Shown in pieces: positions 45,559-53,311 of a stretch of DNA of 64,000 nucleotides (the first letter of the stretch is position 1; every line of letters begins with the position of its first letter). Location: contig NZ_BMQT01000002.1 in the NCBI RefSeq assembly GCF_014648255.1, positions 186,001 to 250,000 on the forward strand. The letters run 5' to 3'. The stretch comes from Nocardioides albus (GTDB lineage Bacteria > Actinomycetota > Actinomycetes > Propionibacteriales > Nocardioidaceae). The notes beneath the pieces were generated by a model. The model had not been told where the DNA came from, made no database searches, and saw only the letters and a program-made list of their open reading frames with translations. The position numbers and the translations under genes were made by a program.

Positions 45559-46382
45559 CAGGACACCGCCTTCATGCCCCAGCGTTCGACCGTACGCCGC
45601 TCGAGCGGCGCCAGCAGGAGCCGGTCCATCAGCAGCCACAGGACGCCGATGATGACCATCGACGCGATGATCACGCCGGTGTCGAACTGGCTCTGGGCGA
45701 GGAACAGGGCATATCCCAGGCCGGCGTTGGTGGCGATGATCTCGGCCGCGACCAGACCACGCCAGCCGTAGCCCAACCCGATCCGCAGGCCGGTGACGAT
45801 GCTGGGCAGAGCGCCGGGGAGCAGCACCTCCCAGACGATCCGCGGACCGCGGGTGCCCATCGAACGGGCGGCACGCACGGTCTGCACCGGGATCTGCTGG
45901 ACTCCGAGGACCGTGTTGTAGGTGAGCGCGAAGAACATGGCGTTCCAGACGATGAAGATGACCGCGCGGTCCCCGTAGCCCAGCCAGAGCGTGGCGATCG
46001 GGATCCACGCGATCCCGGCGAGGGCGACGGAGAACCGCAGCAGCGGGGAGAAGAAGGCGGACAGGCGGGGGCTGGACCCCAGGGCGATGCCGAACGGGAT
46101 CGCGGTGACGACGGCCAGCACCGCGCCGATCAGCATGCGTTGCAGGCTGGCGCCGAGGTGACGGGCCAGGTCGCCGCTGGCGGCCATCTCCGCAAGTGCC
46201 GCGATCACGTCGGTGACCTGCGGGAACGTACGCGCCGTGGTCCCCGTGACCTCGACGACGAGCCACCAGATCGCGACGAGCAGGACGAACGGGACGACGA
46301 ACCAGACTGCCTCCGAGCCGCGGCGAGGCCCGGGTCGACGTACGCGCCCCACGGTGCGGGCGGGCGAGTCGATCGTGGTCAC
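45558..46382 (-). CDS. TauC/SsuC-type ABC permease (second of two)
   Basis: A 274-residue permease related to its neighbour; the EAA loop is A-A-R-S-M-G-T-R-G-P-R-I-V-W-E-V-L-L-P-G-A-L-P and G-L-G-Y-G-W-R is shared. The GTG start overlaps the binding-protein stop by 4 nt. Most Tau/Ssu systems use one permease gene as a homodimer, so the pair is less common. Confidence 0.92.
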   Translation of the reverse strand: MTTIDSPARTVGRVRRPGPRRGSEAVWFVVPFVLLVAIWWLVVEVTGTTARTFPQVTDVIAALAEMAASGDLARHLGASLQRMLIGAVLAVVTAIPFGIALGSSPRLSAFFSPLLRFSVALAGIAWIPIATLWLGYGDRAVIFIVWNAMFFALTYNTVLGVQQIPVQTVRAARSMGTRGPRIVWEVLLPGALPSIVTGLRIGLGYGWRGLVAAEIIATNAGLGYALFLAQSQFDTGVIIASMVIIGVLWLLMDRLLLAPLERRTVERWGMKAVS

Positions 46383-47506
46383 GGGCAGGCCTTGTCAGCG
46401 GCAGCCTGGTCGTAGGTGTAGCCCTCCTCGACCTGGGCAGGCGCCGGGACCTCGGGAAGACCCTCGAAGAGGTCCGGGTTCTCCTCCATCACCTTCAGGA
46501 TCGGTGCCGGGTCGAAGTACGGAGCGGGGTCGAAGTCCGGCTCGGCCGCATCACCTTGGGCCATCAGGTCGGCCACGGTGTCCAGGGCGAGGTAGTTGCA
46601 CGCGCTGAAGCGGGGATCCAGCTGCTTGACGTTGTGCTGCATCGCCTCCTGCGCCACAGCGCTCTCTGTGCCGGGCAGCCAGCGAGTCGCGGCCTCCCCG
46701 GCCTCGTCGGGGTTCTCGCGGATCCACTTGTCCACCTCCGCGCGGGCGGCGAGGTAGGCGGCGACCTCGTCGGGGTGCTCGTCGAGGAACTCCCGCGTGG
46801 TCACCTGATAGCCCACGAACGGGATGTGGCCGCCGCCGCGCATGACCTCCTCGGCGCCGTCCACCTGGTCGGTGATGGTGATCGGCCACGGGTCCCAGAC
46901 GATCGCGGCGTCGATGCCGTCGGTCTCGAGCGCGACGCCGAGGTCGGGCGGTGCGGTGTTGACGATCGTGACGTCCGAGGTCTTCAGGCCCGCCTTCTCC
47001 AACAGGCCCAGCAGGTAGAGATGGTTGATCGAGCCGACCGAGACCCCGACCCGCTTCCCGCGCAGGCTGTTGAGGTCGTCGGCGGTGATGCCGGCGTCGG
47101 GGGTGGCGACGACGGCCATCGTGTCGTCGATGCTGGCCTGGCTGGCCGAGCCGGTGTAGTTGCCGACGAGCACCAGCTCGTCGCCCTTCTGCGCGGCCGG
47201 CACCAGCGGGGTTCCGACCTGGACCAGGTCGACCTCGCCGGCCTGGAGGGCGTTGAGCGCGTCGACGCCGGTCGGGAACGGATCGGCGATGTCGACGTTG
47301 AGCCCGCGGTCCTCGAAGTAGCCGTTCTCCAGGGCGAGCGGCAGCCCGACCTGGTCGATCGCGGAGAGGTAGCCGGCCCGCAGCGAGGCGGCCGAACCCT
47401 CCGCTCCGGGGTCTTCGACGGTCGCGCCGCCACCGCACCCGGTGAAGGCACCGAGTGCGAGGACAGAGACGGCGGCGGAGAGGCGCTTCCTTGTCGTGGT
47501 GAGCAT
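46379..47506 (-). CDS. TauA/SsuA-type ABC substrate-binding lipoprotein
   Basis: A type II periplasmic-binding-fold lipoprotein, 375 residues, with lipobox F-T-G-C, then G-Y-L-S-A-I-D-Q-V-G-L-P-L-A-L-E-N-G-Y-F and W-D-P-W-P, typical of the NMT1/TauA group. ATG 47506 is preceded by GAAGGAAG; a longer start would add 14 residues before the signal peptide. The group binds sulfonates, nitrate, thiamine precursors or aromatic acids, so the family alone does not give the ligand; the operon suggests a sugar acid or a keto-deoxy acid. Confidence 0.9.
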   Translation of the reverse strand: MLTTTRKRLSAAVSVLALGAFTGCGGGATVEDPGAEGSAASLRAGYLSAIDQVGLPLALENGYFEDRGLNVDIADPFPTGVDALNALQAGEVDLVQVGTPLVPAAQKGDELVLVGNYTGSASQASIDDTMAVVATPDAGITADDLNSLRGKRVGVSVGSINHLYLLGLLEKAGLKTSDVTIVNTAPPDLGVALETDGIDAAIVWDPWPITITDQVDGAEEVMRGGGHIPFVGYQVTTREFLDEHPDEVAAYLAARAEVDKWIRENPDEAGEAATRWLPGTESAVAQEAMQHNVKQLDPRFSACNYLALDTVADLMAQGDAAEPDFDPAPYFDPAPILKVMEENPDLFEGLPEVPAPAQVEEGYTYDQAAADKACP

Positions 47507-47544
47507 GTGTCTTCCTTCGTGGGAGAGAGGGGTGATCCGAGGAG

Positions 47545-48477
47545 TCACCGCAGGCCGCGCGTCTCGAGCACGGCACTGCGAGCGGGGATGGGATCGACCG
47601 CCCCCGCGCCGAGGGTGGTCAGGGCGGCTGCGTGGACGGCGTACGCGGCGGCGTCACGGGGAGTGGCGCCGGCGAGGAGCTGAGCGAGGAATGCGCCGTC
47701 GAAGGCGTCACCCGCACCGGTGCTGTCGATGGCGTCGACACGTGGTGCGGCGAGGCGGGTGATCTCTCCGCCATGGGCCAGCAGGGCACCGGCGCTGCCG
47801 AGCTTGAGCACGATGATCCGCGGGCCCAGGTCGACGAGCTTGGCCAGGACGTCCTCGGGAGCGAGGAAGCCGGTGAGCAGACGCCCCTCGGACAGGTTGG
47901 GCATCACCAGGTCGGCCTCGGTGACGGTCTGCCGGATGACGGCACGGGCGCGCCCGGTCTCCCACAGCGCAGGGCGGTGGTTGGGGTCATAGGAGACGAG
48001 CGTCCCGGCGTCCCTGGCCACCTCGATCGCGCGGAACACGGCGTCGCACGCCGAGGTGCTGATCGCCTGGCTGATCCCGGAGATGTGCAGCGCCCGGGTC
48101 GTACGGATCGCCGCCTCCGGCACCCAGGCGGGCGACATCCGGGTGGCCGGTGAGTTCGAGCGGTAGTAGGTGAACGCGCTGTGCTCAGGGTCGCGGGAGA
48201 TGAAGTAGATGCCGGTGGTCCCGTGCTGCTCGCGTTCGACGAGCGTGGTGTCGATGCCTTCGTCGGTCCAGAGCCGGAACAGGGAGTCCCCGAAGGCGTC
48301 GTCGCCGATGCGGGTCGCATAGGCCACGTCGGCCCCCGAACGTCGGGCGGCGACGGCGACGTTGGAGGTGTCCCCTCCGTAGCCGACGCTGAAGGTGCGG
48401 GCGGAGTCGAGCGGATCGCCGTTGACCGGGTTGAACTCGACCAGCGGCTCGCCGAGGCAGATGAGGTCCATAGCCAC
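47545..48477 (-). CDS. kdgK: PfkB-family sugar kinase, probable 2-keto-3-deoxygluconate kinase
   Basis: A 310-residue ribokinase-fold kinase. It starts M-D-L-I-C-L-G-E-P-L-V-E-F, has G-G-D-T-S-N-V-A-V-A near the N-terminus, Y-Y-R-S-N-S-P-A (the KDG kinase-type sugar-contact stretch), and the catalytic D-S-T-G-A-G-D-A-F. These favour KDG kinase, which makes 2-keto-3-deoxy-6-phosphogluconate. Context of dehydratases and an aldolase-like protein agrees. GTG 48477 is the start; the ATG two codons later is possible. Confidence 0.83.
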   Translation of the reverse strand: MAMDLICLGEPLVEFNPVNGDPLDSARTFSVGYGGDTSNVAVAARRSGADVAYATRIGDDAFGDSLFRLWTDEGIDTTLVEREQHGTTGIYFISRDPEHSAFTYYRSNSPATRMSPAWVPEAAIRTTRALHISGISQAISTSACDAVFRAIEVARDAGTLVSYDPNHRPALWETGRARAVIRQTVTEADLVMPNLSEGRLLTGFLAPEDVLAKLVDLGPRIIVLKLGSAGALLAHGGEITRLAAPRVDAIDSTGAGDAFDGAFLAQLLAGATPRDAAAYAVHAAALTTLGAGAVDPIPARSAVLETRGLR

Positions 48478-48478
48478 G

Positions 48479-49132
48479 TCAGACCCGGTTGTAGAGCTCG
48501 AGCCCGGTCTTGAGGGACCGTGCCTCCAGGATCAGCCTGGTCTGCTCCGACTCGCGCCGCTCGATCTCCTCGGCGGTCACCAGGACCTGCTCGACGAGAG
48601 CCGCGGGGACACGTACGACGCCGTCGGTGTCGGCGACGATCAGGTCGCCCGGGTGGACCTCGACGTCACCGAGGAGGACCGGCTGGTTGCTCGAGACGGA
48701 GCGGTAGCGGCCCACGGTGGTCGCCGAGACCTTCCCGGCGGCGTAGACGGGGAAGTCCGGATAGTCGCGGGTGATCTCCTCGACGTCACGGACGGCAGCG
48801 TCGAGGACGACGCCGGCCAGCTCGTTGACCACGGCTCCGGCGGCCATCAGACCCCCGAAGACGGCGACGTCGGCGCCGCCGGCGGCGATGCAGAGCACGC
48901 TTCCGGCCGGAGATGCGTCGATCGCGTCCAGAGCGTGGGTCGGTGGCTCGACCGTGTCGCTGGGCTCCTCCAGCACGGTGACCGCCGGCCCGACGATCTT
49001 TCCCGGCCGTATCTGGCCGACTCTGCCCGCGAGGTAGCCGCGGTGTCCGTGCTGCTCCACGGCGTCGGCGACCGAGGCCGAGGCGATCTTTCGGAAGCGG
49101 TCGATGATCTGGGGGTCGGAAGAGGCGGTCAC
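48479..49132 (-). CDS. RraA-family protein, possible 2-oxo-acid aldolase
   Basis: A 217-residue protein of the RraA / 4-hydroxy-4-methyl-2-oxoglutarate aldolase fold. The conserved active-site region is F-G-G-L-M-A-A-G-A-V-V-N-E-L-A-G-V-V-L-D-A-A-V-R-D (Arg-Asp pair), then G-D-L-I-V-A-D-T-D-G-V-V. Members with this motif cleave or decarboxylate 2-oxo acids in a metal-dependent way. No KDPG aldolase (Eda) is in the window, so this gene may supply the retro-aldol step, by inference only. GTG start; it is the first gene of the seven-gene operon. Confidence 0.78.
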   Translation of the reverse strand: MTASSDPQIIDRFRKIASASVADAVEQHGHRGYLAGRVGQIRPGKIVGPAVTVLEEPSDTVEPPTHALDAIDASPAGSVLCIAAGGADVAVFGGLMAAGAVVNELAGVVLDAAVRDVEEITRDYPDFPVYAAGKVSATTVGRYRSVSSNQPVLLGDVEVHPGDLIVADTDGVVRVPAALVEQVLVTAEEIERRESEQTRLILEARSLKTGLELYNRV

Positions 49133-49221
49133 GCGGACTCCTAGGGGGTATGGCGGGGCGTCGTGCTCGATCGACGCTAGTGAGCCGCGTCACCGGTGAG
49201 AACGACGTCTCTCGTATGCCC

Positions 49222-50220
49222 CTATTCGGATGCCGGATGGATCCGTCGAGGAGGTGCGATCACCTGACGTACGCCGGGCCGCGATCGGTCGACGGGCCGG
49301 GTCCCCACGGGCGCCGGTGCCTGTGCCAGCGCGGTGAGCACCGTCCGTGCGGCGGGGGAGAGCACGGCATCGGCGTTCCAGCACACCGCCACCACTCGCT
49401 CGTGCGGTCCGTTCAGCTCGCGGACCTTCACCCCGGAGAGGTCGGAGATCTGGGCGGCCAGCGCGTTGGTGAGACCGATGCCCAGGCCGGCACGGACCAT
49501 CGAGACCAGAGACTGGGGCTGGTTGGTGGCCTGTACGGGGTTCAGCTCGTAGCCCTCGTCGCGGAAGAGCTGATAGGCCTCGAACGAGGGTGGCACGTCG
49601 GACTCCAGACGGCCGATGGAGATGAGGTCGCGATGGGCGATGTCGGCGACGTCGAGAGGCTTGTCCTCCGCAGCGAGCAGGTCGCCCTCCGGGATGACCG
49701 CGACGAGCCGCTCCCGCCACAGCGGACGGGTGCGGATCGCCCCTTGGGTGGGCCGCGGCGTGACCGGTCGCAGGCACAGGTCGATCTCACCGCGCAGCAG
49801 CGCGCTGTCGAGCTCGAGGGTGTCGGTCTCCACCAACGAGACGGTGATGTCGGGCTCCGACTCGGCGAGGTCGCGGAGGACCTGGGGCATGAAGGCGGCG
49901 CTCGCGCTGGGGTAGGCACCGAAGTTCACGACGCCGCGGGCACCACCGCGGAAGCTCGACATCTCCGCCTCGGCCAGCTCGACCTCCCGCAGGATCGACC
50001 GGGCGTGCCGAAGGAGGGCGGCGCCTGCCGGGGTGACCTCCGAGGGTCGCTTGCGTCGGTCGAGGACCGGCACCCCGACCGCCCGCTCGAGCGAGGCGAC
50101 ATGCATGCTGACCCGCGGCTGGGAGCGGTGGGTGGCCTCCGCGGCCGAGCTGAATCCACCGGTCTCCACCACCGCCAGGAACGAGACCAGCCACTCGAGT
50201 CGTACGTCGGTGTTCAGCAT
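49222..50220 (-). CDS. LysR-family transcriptional regulator
   Basis: A 332-residue LysR regulator. The N-terminal helix-turn-helix is L-V-S-F-L-A-V-V-E-T-G-G-F-S-S-A-A-E-A, then S-Q-P-R-V-S-M-H-V-A-S-L-E-R-A-V-G-V. The effector domain ends in an extra Pro/Arg-rich tail of ~25 residues. ATG 50220 gives the family N-terminus; a longer reading adds 47 unlike residues. It lies between the rraA operon (same strand, 89 bp downstream) and the divergent uxuA-like gene, so it probably controls one or both in response to a sugar acid. Confidence 0.88.
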   Translation of the reverse strand: MLNTDVRLEWLVSFLAVVETGGFSSAAEATHRSQPRVSMHVASLERAVGVPVLDRRKRPSEVTPAGAALLRHARSILREVELAEAEMSSFRGGARGVVNFGAYPSASAAFMPQVLRDLAESEPDITVSLVETDTLELDSALLRGEIDLCLRPVTPRPTQGAIRTRPLWRERLVAVIPEGDLLAAEDKPLDVADIAHRDLISIGRLESDVPPSFEAYQLFRDEGYELNPVQATNQPQSLVSMVRAGLGIGLTNALAAQISDLSGVKVRELNGPHERVVAVCWNADAVLSPAARTVLTALAQAPAPVGTRPVDRSRPGVRQVIAPPRRIHPASE

Positions 50221-50538
50221 CGCGTTCCTCCGTCGGCAGGTGGGGGTGCACGCGAAGCCGTGGTCGGTGACGAAGCCGGATCCTGCCCGCCGACGACTCC
50301 GAGCGGCTGTGACGTGCGTCATACCGAAGGTAAAGAGTACGACATTCGCGGCATCACGCAACCGGTTGTGGCCCGTCGTGGACTTCGTGCCGCCGAGCGG
50401 GATGGCGATCGGCCCAGTTCGGCCGAGCCCATCAGTTTTCCTGATCGAGGCATCCGGAAGTCGCCGTTGTCAGGGGCGGGTGGCCCGCCCTTCACTGATC
50501 ACGACCTACGACGTGTTCCGAACCGAAGGGACAGTTTC
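50221..50538. promoter_or_regulatory. Divergent control region lysR / uxuA-like gene
   Basis: This 318-nt gap should hold two promoters. Two palindromes are visible: TACC-gaa-GGTA (50322-50332) and the perfect 10-mer CAACCGGTTG (50359-50368). The first could be a LysR site; the second resembles GntR/LacI-type operators. I do not see clear -10/-35 pairs. Base composition is slightly more AT-rich than the flanks. Confidence 0.4.
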
Positions 50539-51723
50539 ATGACAGATCACTCCCGCCGCGGCGTCCTCAAGCTCAGTGCGGCCGCTGCGGCTGCGTCCGC
50601 AGCCGCTGTCCACCTCCCGGGCAGTGCGGCTGCCGAGGGTCGGCCCGGGCCGTACCCCGACGTTTCCTGGCCGGGGGACGTGGCCGAAGGCCCGGACACT
50701 CCGAAGCTGTGCCAGTGGTTCTCCCGCAACCCCGACGAGGCGACCGTACGACGCTGGCGACAGGCCGGGGTCACCGGAGCGCTCGTCACGGATCCGCCGC
50801 CGCTGCCGTGGAGTGCCGCGGCCCTGCGGGCAGACCGGGACCGGCTGGAGTCCCAGGGCCTGCACATCACGGCGTACCTCATCGCGGTCTCGCAGTCGAT
50901 CGTCCAGGGCACCGCGGCCCGCGATGCGGACCTGGAGAAGGTCATCGCCTCGGTGCGGGCAGCGGGTGAGGCCGGGATCCCGGTCGTCGAGTACAACTGG
51001 TACATCCACCGGCTGACCGAGGGCTACTACGAGCAGGTCGATCAGACCGACCGGATTGGCGCCGGCTACACGGCCTTCGACGCCGACCGCGAGGTGGACG
51101 GCGTCAAGGTCAAGGACCTGCCGCCGCGGGACGGGACGCCCGTCTACACCCGCGAGCAGCTCTGGGAGAACTACGCCTACTTCCTCGAGCGTGTGGTGCC
51201 CGTCGCGGAGGAGGCCGGTGTCCGGCTCGCGGTCCATCCGAACGACCCGCCCTACCAGGTCAGCCGGGGCAACCCGCAGATCATGGGCAGCGTCCCGGAC
51301 TGGCAGCGGATGGTGGAGACGGTCGACAGCCCGTCCAACGGGATGACCGTCCACTCCGGGGTCACCGCCGAGGTGGGCTTCGACTCGGTCTCCTTCCTGC
51401 GCTGGATGGCGAGGAAGGACCGGGTCAACCACATTCACTACCGCAACGTCGTGGTGGAGGAGCCGCACGTGCGCTACGCCGAGGTCTTCCCCGACAACGG
51501 CGAGACCGACATGTTCGCGTTCATGCGCGAGCTGGTGCGCTCGGGCTACCACCTCGGGGTGCTCGCCGAGCACCCGCGGGCCCTCGACTTCGACCGGGAG
51601 AACGGCTCGATCGGCGGCCAGTACGCCGACGTGGGCGGTGGCGGTCACGGTGGCGAGCTCTACGACACCGGCTACGCCCGCGCGATGCTCCAGGCCGCGA
51701 TGATCACGGAGAAGCACCGTTGA
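50539..51723 (+). CDS. UxuA-like (mannonate dehydratase-family) protein with Tat export signal
   Basis: A 394-residue TIM-barrel protein related to D-mannonate dehydratase: L-W-E-N-Y-A-Y-F-L-E-R-V-V-P-V-A-E-E-A-G-V, then A-V-H-P-N-D-P-P (metal His kept) and N-H-I-H-Y-R-N (second His kept). The Cys of UxuA's T-M-C-T-G is His here (T-V-H-S-G), and the late D-H-G ligand region is altered (A-E-H-P). The N-terminus S-R-R-G-V-L-K plus an Ala-rich core is a good twin-arginine signal, cleaved near A-A-A-E, whereas known UxuA is cytosolic. A close relative rather than a proven mannonate dehydratase. The next gene starts 18 nt downstream. Confidence 0.78.
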   Translation: MTDHSRRGVLKLSAAAAAASAAAVHLPGSAAAEGRPGPYPDVSWPGDVAEGPDTPKLCQWFSRNPDEATVRRWRQAGVTGALVTDPPPLPWSAAALRADRDRLESQGLHITAYLIAVSQSIVQGTAARDADLEKVIASVRAAGEAGIPVVEYNWYIHRLTEGYYEQVDQTDRIGAGYTAFDADREVDGVKVKDLPPRDGTPVYTREQLWENYAYFLERVVPVAEEAGVRLAVHPNDPPYQVSRGNPQIMGSVPDWQRMVETVDSPSNGMTVHSGVTAEVGFDSVSFLRWMARKDRVNHIHYRNVVVEEPHVRYAEVFPDNGETDMFAFMRELVRSGYHLGVLAEHPRALDFDRENGSIGGQYADVGGGGHGGELYDTGYARAMLQAAMITEKHR

Positions 51724-51741
51724 GCCCCGATCGGAGCGGCT

Positions 51742-53289
51742 GTGGTCGTCCTCTCGTCTGAGAGCACGGTCGGCTGCGCTCGGGCCGGGTTCCGCGCCGC
51801 GGCCCGAGCGGTGGCGCCGCTGATCGACGGGTCCGGACGGACGGTCGTGCTCGGTGCTTCGAGCGGGCCACCGGAGGTGACCGCGGATGCAGACCGGGTG
51901 CTGGCCTCGCTCCGTCCGGACGCGGGTGGATCCCGGCTCGCGCTGCAGGTGCTGAGGCAGGCCGCTGCCGAGGTGGTCCGAGACGCCGGTGGCGGCGCGG
52001 CCCACACCGTGGTGCTCGCCGATGCCCTCCTGCAGTCGGCGGCGCGGCAGGTGGCGGCCGGGATGGACCCCGTGCTGCTACGGACCGGGCTCACGAGTGC
52101 GAGCGAGGCGGTGCTCGCGGCCATGGCCGACATGGCCCGTCCGGCCTCGTCCGCCGAGCTGCGGCGAGTCGTGGACACGGCGCTCGGGCCGTGGTCGCGG
52201 GCCGCCACCTCGGCGAGCGGCGGTGCGGCCGGATCGAACGGTTCGATCGGGTCGCTCGTGCTCGAGGCGGTGGCCCACTGCGGCCCGGGCCGCTCGCCCA
52301 GCGTCGTACCGGCGCTGAGCCATGTTGAGCTGAGCCATGTGGAGAAGGTGACCCTCGAGGTCGGGACCGGCGTGGTCCTGGACGCCGGCCGGCTCAGCCC
52401 GTCGATGATCACCGACCGAGGAGCGGACCTCGCCGAGATGTACGGCGCCCGGGTGCTGCTCTACGACGGGCCGGTGCGCTCGGCCGACGAGCTCCTCCCG
52501 CTCCTCGGCCGGCTCGCCGAGGGCTCGGACGGACATCGACCACTGCTCCTGGTGGCTGATCGGATCGCCTCGGACGCGCTGGCGGTGCTGGTCGTGAACC
52601 ACCTGCAGGGCCCCTTCCAGGTGGTCGCCGTGGCTGCTCCGCACCTGGGGGCTCACCGGCGTACGCGGTTGGCGGAGGTGGCTGCGCTGACGGGTGCGAG
52701 CGTCCTCGGCCTCGAGCGTGGCGTCCCGCTGCAGACCGTCACGCCGGACCTGCTCGGGACCGCACATCGGGTGGAGATCGACGGGAGCCGGTGTCTGATC
52801 GAGGGACAGGGGGCGCAGGACGGCTCCGGCTCCCGTGATCGGTGGGCACGGCTTCGGGTTCCGGCCGACGGCCTCGTCGGGCGGGCGATGCTCCCTGCCG
52901 TACGAGGCGCTGTCGCCGCCGCCGGTGCGGCGGTCGCCGACGGCGTGCTTCCCGCCACTGCTTGGGAGGTCGCGGCGAGCTCGCTGCCGGACGTCGACCG
53001 GACAGGGAGCCGCGACGGCGCTGCGCACGCCCTCCGGAGCGCGCTCGGGGCGATGGCCAGTCGCACCACGTCGGAGGCGGTGCTCCCGCTCGCGCTGTTC
53101 CGGGCGAGCCTGCGGGCTGCGTGCTCGGTGACGGGCCTGATGGTCAGCAGCGGCGGCATAGTCCTGGACACCGCCTCAGACCGGCACGCCACCGAGGTGG
53201 CCCGGCAGGAGGAGCGCCGGGCTCACCAGGGCGGCAACGGTCATGGGCACGGTCACGGGCACGGTCACGGGCACGGTCACGGGCACTGA
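51742..53289 (+). CDS. Divergent GroEL-like protein lacking ATPase residues, with Gly-His tail
   Basis: The 515-residue protein aligns along GroEL: G-R-T-V-V-L-G-A (GroEL N-V-V-L), A-A-G-M-D-P-V-L-L-R-T-G-L (GroEL A-A-G-M-N-P), and the apical domain D-A-G-R-L-S-P, L-L-L-V-A-D-R-I-x3-A-L-A-V-L-V-V-N, V-A-A-P-H-L-G and L-T-G-A-S-V-L, ending with S-V-T-G-L-M-V. The nucleotide loop G-D-G-T-T-T is G-G-A-A-H-T and the Asp398 segment is V-R-G-A-V, so ATP hydrolysis seems lost; ~45 residues of the intermediate/equatorial region are missing. It ends in about eight Gly-His pairs. Start GTG after CGGAG. Probably same transcript as the UxuA-like gene. Confidence 0.8.
   Translation: MVVLSSESTVGCARAGFRAAARAVAPLIDGSGRTVVLGASSGPPEVTADADRVLASLRPDAGGSRLALQVLRQAAAEVVRDAGGGAAHTVVLADALLQSAARQVAAGMDPVLLRTGLTSASEAVLAAMADMARPASSAELRRVVDTALGPWSRAATSASGGAAGSNGSIGSLVLEAVAHCGPGRSPSVVPALSHVELSHVEKVTLEVGTGVVLDAGRLSPSMITDRGADLAEMYGARVLLYDGPVRSADELLPLLGRLAEGSDGHRPLLLVADRIASDALAVLVVNHLQGPFQVVAVAAPHLGAHRRTRLAEVAALTGASVLGLERGVPLQTVTPDLLGTAHRVEIDGSRCLIEGQGAQDGSGSRDRWARLRVPADGLVGRAMLPAVRGAVAAAGAAVADGVLPATAWEVAASSLPDVDRTGSRDGAAHALRSALGAMASRTTSEAVLPLALFRASLRAACSVTGLMVSSGGIVLDTASDRHATEVARQEERRAHQGGNGHGHGHGHGHGHGHGH
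53239..53286 (+). repeat. 12-bp coding repeat encoding the Gly-His tail
   Basis: ggtcacgggcac is repeated four times (first copy has T for C), encoding GHGH units at the very end of the GroEL-like gene. It could change length by slippage. Confidence 0.92.
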
Positions 53290-53311
53290 CCGGGTCGCGT
53301 GGCCGTGGCGG

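Noticed and set aside
45559..46266. Extended N-terminus of the first TauC-like permease
   Set aside because: The extra 236 residues are an out-of-frame reading of the second permease; the ATG at 45558 gives a complete six-helix protein.
49150..50538. Long upstream extension of the UxuA-like protein
   Set aside because: It is antisense to the LysR gene and lacks similarity; the Tat signal starts precisely at ATG 50539.
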